From contig PUFA01000105.1 in the NCBI GenBank assembly GCA_003508835.1, positions 4,712,001 to 4,776,000 on the forward strand: 64,000 nucleotides of DNA. Reading direction: 5' to 3'. Source of the stretch: Eonycteris spelaea. Lineage: Eukaryota > Chordata > Mammalia > Chiroptera > Pteropodidae. This document shows positions 63,405 to 64,000 of the stretch, piece by piece (within the stretch, counting starts at the first letter, position 1; every line of letters starts with the position of its first letter). A model generated the notes under the pieces. That model made no database searches. It was not told where the DNA came from and saw only the letters and a program-made list of their open reading frames with translations. Position numbers and translations under genes: made by a program.

Positions 63405-64000
63405 GGAAAACATGTGGAAATTTTCTTATACATTTTCCTTTGACATTAGTTTTAAACTCCATAAAAAAATTATTTTTGCTTTAAAAATCAATTATTATTA
63501 TTTTTTAGTATTTTGTATTTGGCCCATATTTTCCATTTTCATAGTTCTTTTTGCGATCATTTTTTTCCACCTGAAGATTTTCTTTCAATATGTGTTTTCG
63601 TACAGCCTCTCAGCCATTAGTCTTTTTTTCTAGATTTTATTATCCGAAAGTCTACATACACTTTCCTTTGGAATGATATTTTTAATGGGTACAGATTTCT
63701 AAGATGACAGAGATTTATTTTAACACTTTATATATGCCATTCCATTATGTCCACCTTTCTCATGAATAATCAGGAGTTATTCTTTGTTTTGTGTGTATTG
63801 TATTTCCTCTCTTCTAGTTCATTTTGACATTTTTCTAAATCAATGGTTTGTAGGAATTTCATTATAACATGCCTTGGTGTGTTTTCCTTCTTTTATATAC
63901 TACTTGAGGTTTGTCGAGATTCTTAAATGTGTGATTTTATAATTTCCATTAACTTTCATATTTAAAAACTAAATTAGGATTATTAAGCTCTCAACTAAAA
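63405..64000 (-). mobile_element. L1M/HAL1-like ancient LINE in antisense, runs off the window
   Basis: TGCCATTCCATTATGTCCACC (63735), TTCATTATAACATGCCTTGG (63858) and TTGAGGTTTGTCGAGATTC (63904) are the reverse complement of the region seen in the sense copies at 31480 and 60165 and upstream of it. The copy continues past base 64000. Confidence 0.6.

Noticed and set aside
1..64000. CRISPR array, tRNA or rRNA genes, bacterial operons
   Set aside because: No regularly spaced direct repeats, no clover-leaf with A/B boxes outside MIR relics, no rRNA motifs. The repeat content is mammalian.

Overview
The window looks like mammalian chromosomal DNA from an AT-rich, gene-poor region (by eye about two thirds A+T). 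It is probably from a laurasiatherian, and a bat fits best. The evidence is the repeat content: LINE-1 copies with 5'UTR and 3'UTR types typical of laurasiatherians, ancient L1M/HAL1-like LINEs, L2, MIR and TcMar-Tigger (MER2-like) relics, and long microsatellites typical of vertebrates. The bat call rests on my memory of the L1 3'UTR containing ATTGGGGTGACATTGG and is only moderate. There is no Alu, and I did not see a bat Ves-type SINE. No intact protein-coding gene, tRNA, rRNA or CRISPR array is visible. Every open reading frame is short, and most fall inside repeats.

Layout. 1-3 kb is non-repetitive apart from a (GT)n tract. 3.05-5.35 kb is an old antisense L1 ORF2. 5.67-7.19 kb is a younger L1 with a 5' inversion. 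It abuts a small apparent processed pseudogene (7.19-7.70 kb) and a GC-richer block with a poly(A) signal that may be an LTR (7.70-8.02 kb). 8-20 kb holds a (TA)n tract, a GATA/GA microsatellite, a MIR and little else. 20-23.6 kb holds two old L1M copies tail to tail. 25-26.3 kb is a second 5'-inverted L1. 27.4 kb has a candidate exon. 28.5-30.1 kb is an L1 that keeps its 5'UTR and 3'UTR but has lost most of its coding region. 31.2-32.65 kb is L1M/HAL1-like sequence in both orientations. 32.87-33.19 kb is a candidate conserved regulatory element. 34-35.2 kb is L2 followed by MIR. 36.7-38.65 kb is an L1 cluster with one copy nested in another. 38.7-60 kb is mostly unannotated AT-rich DNA with two MER2/Tigger-like relics, MIRs, an L2 tail, microsatellites and a second candidate exon at 58.1 kb. 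60.2-61.2 and 63.4-64 kb are L1M/HAL1-like copies in opposite orientations, the last running off the window.

There are no cooperating genes to describe. What can be read is the history of retrotransposition: two twin-primed L1 insertions of one family that broke within about 110 bases of the same L1 position, a nested insertion, an internally deleted L1 and several inverted LINE pairs. I see no convincing undescribed biological system. The leads most worth checking are the two exon-like segments, the element at 32.87-33.19 kb and the unexplained block at 47.8-49.7 kb.
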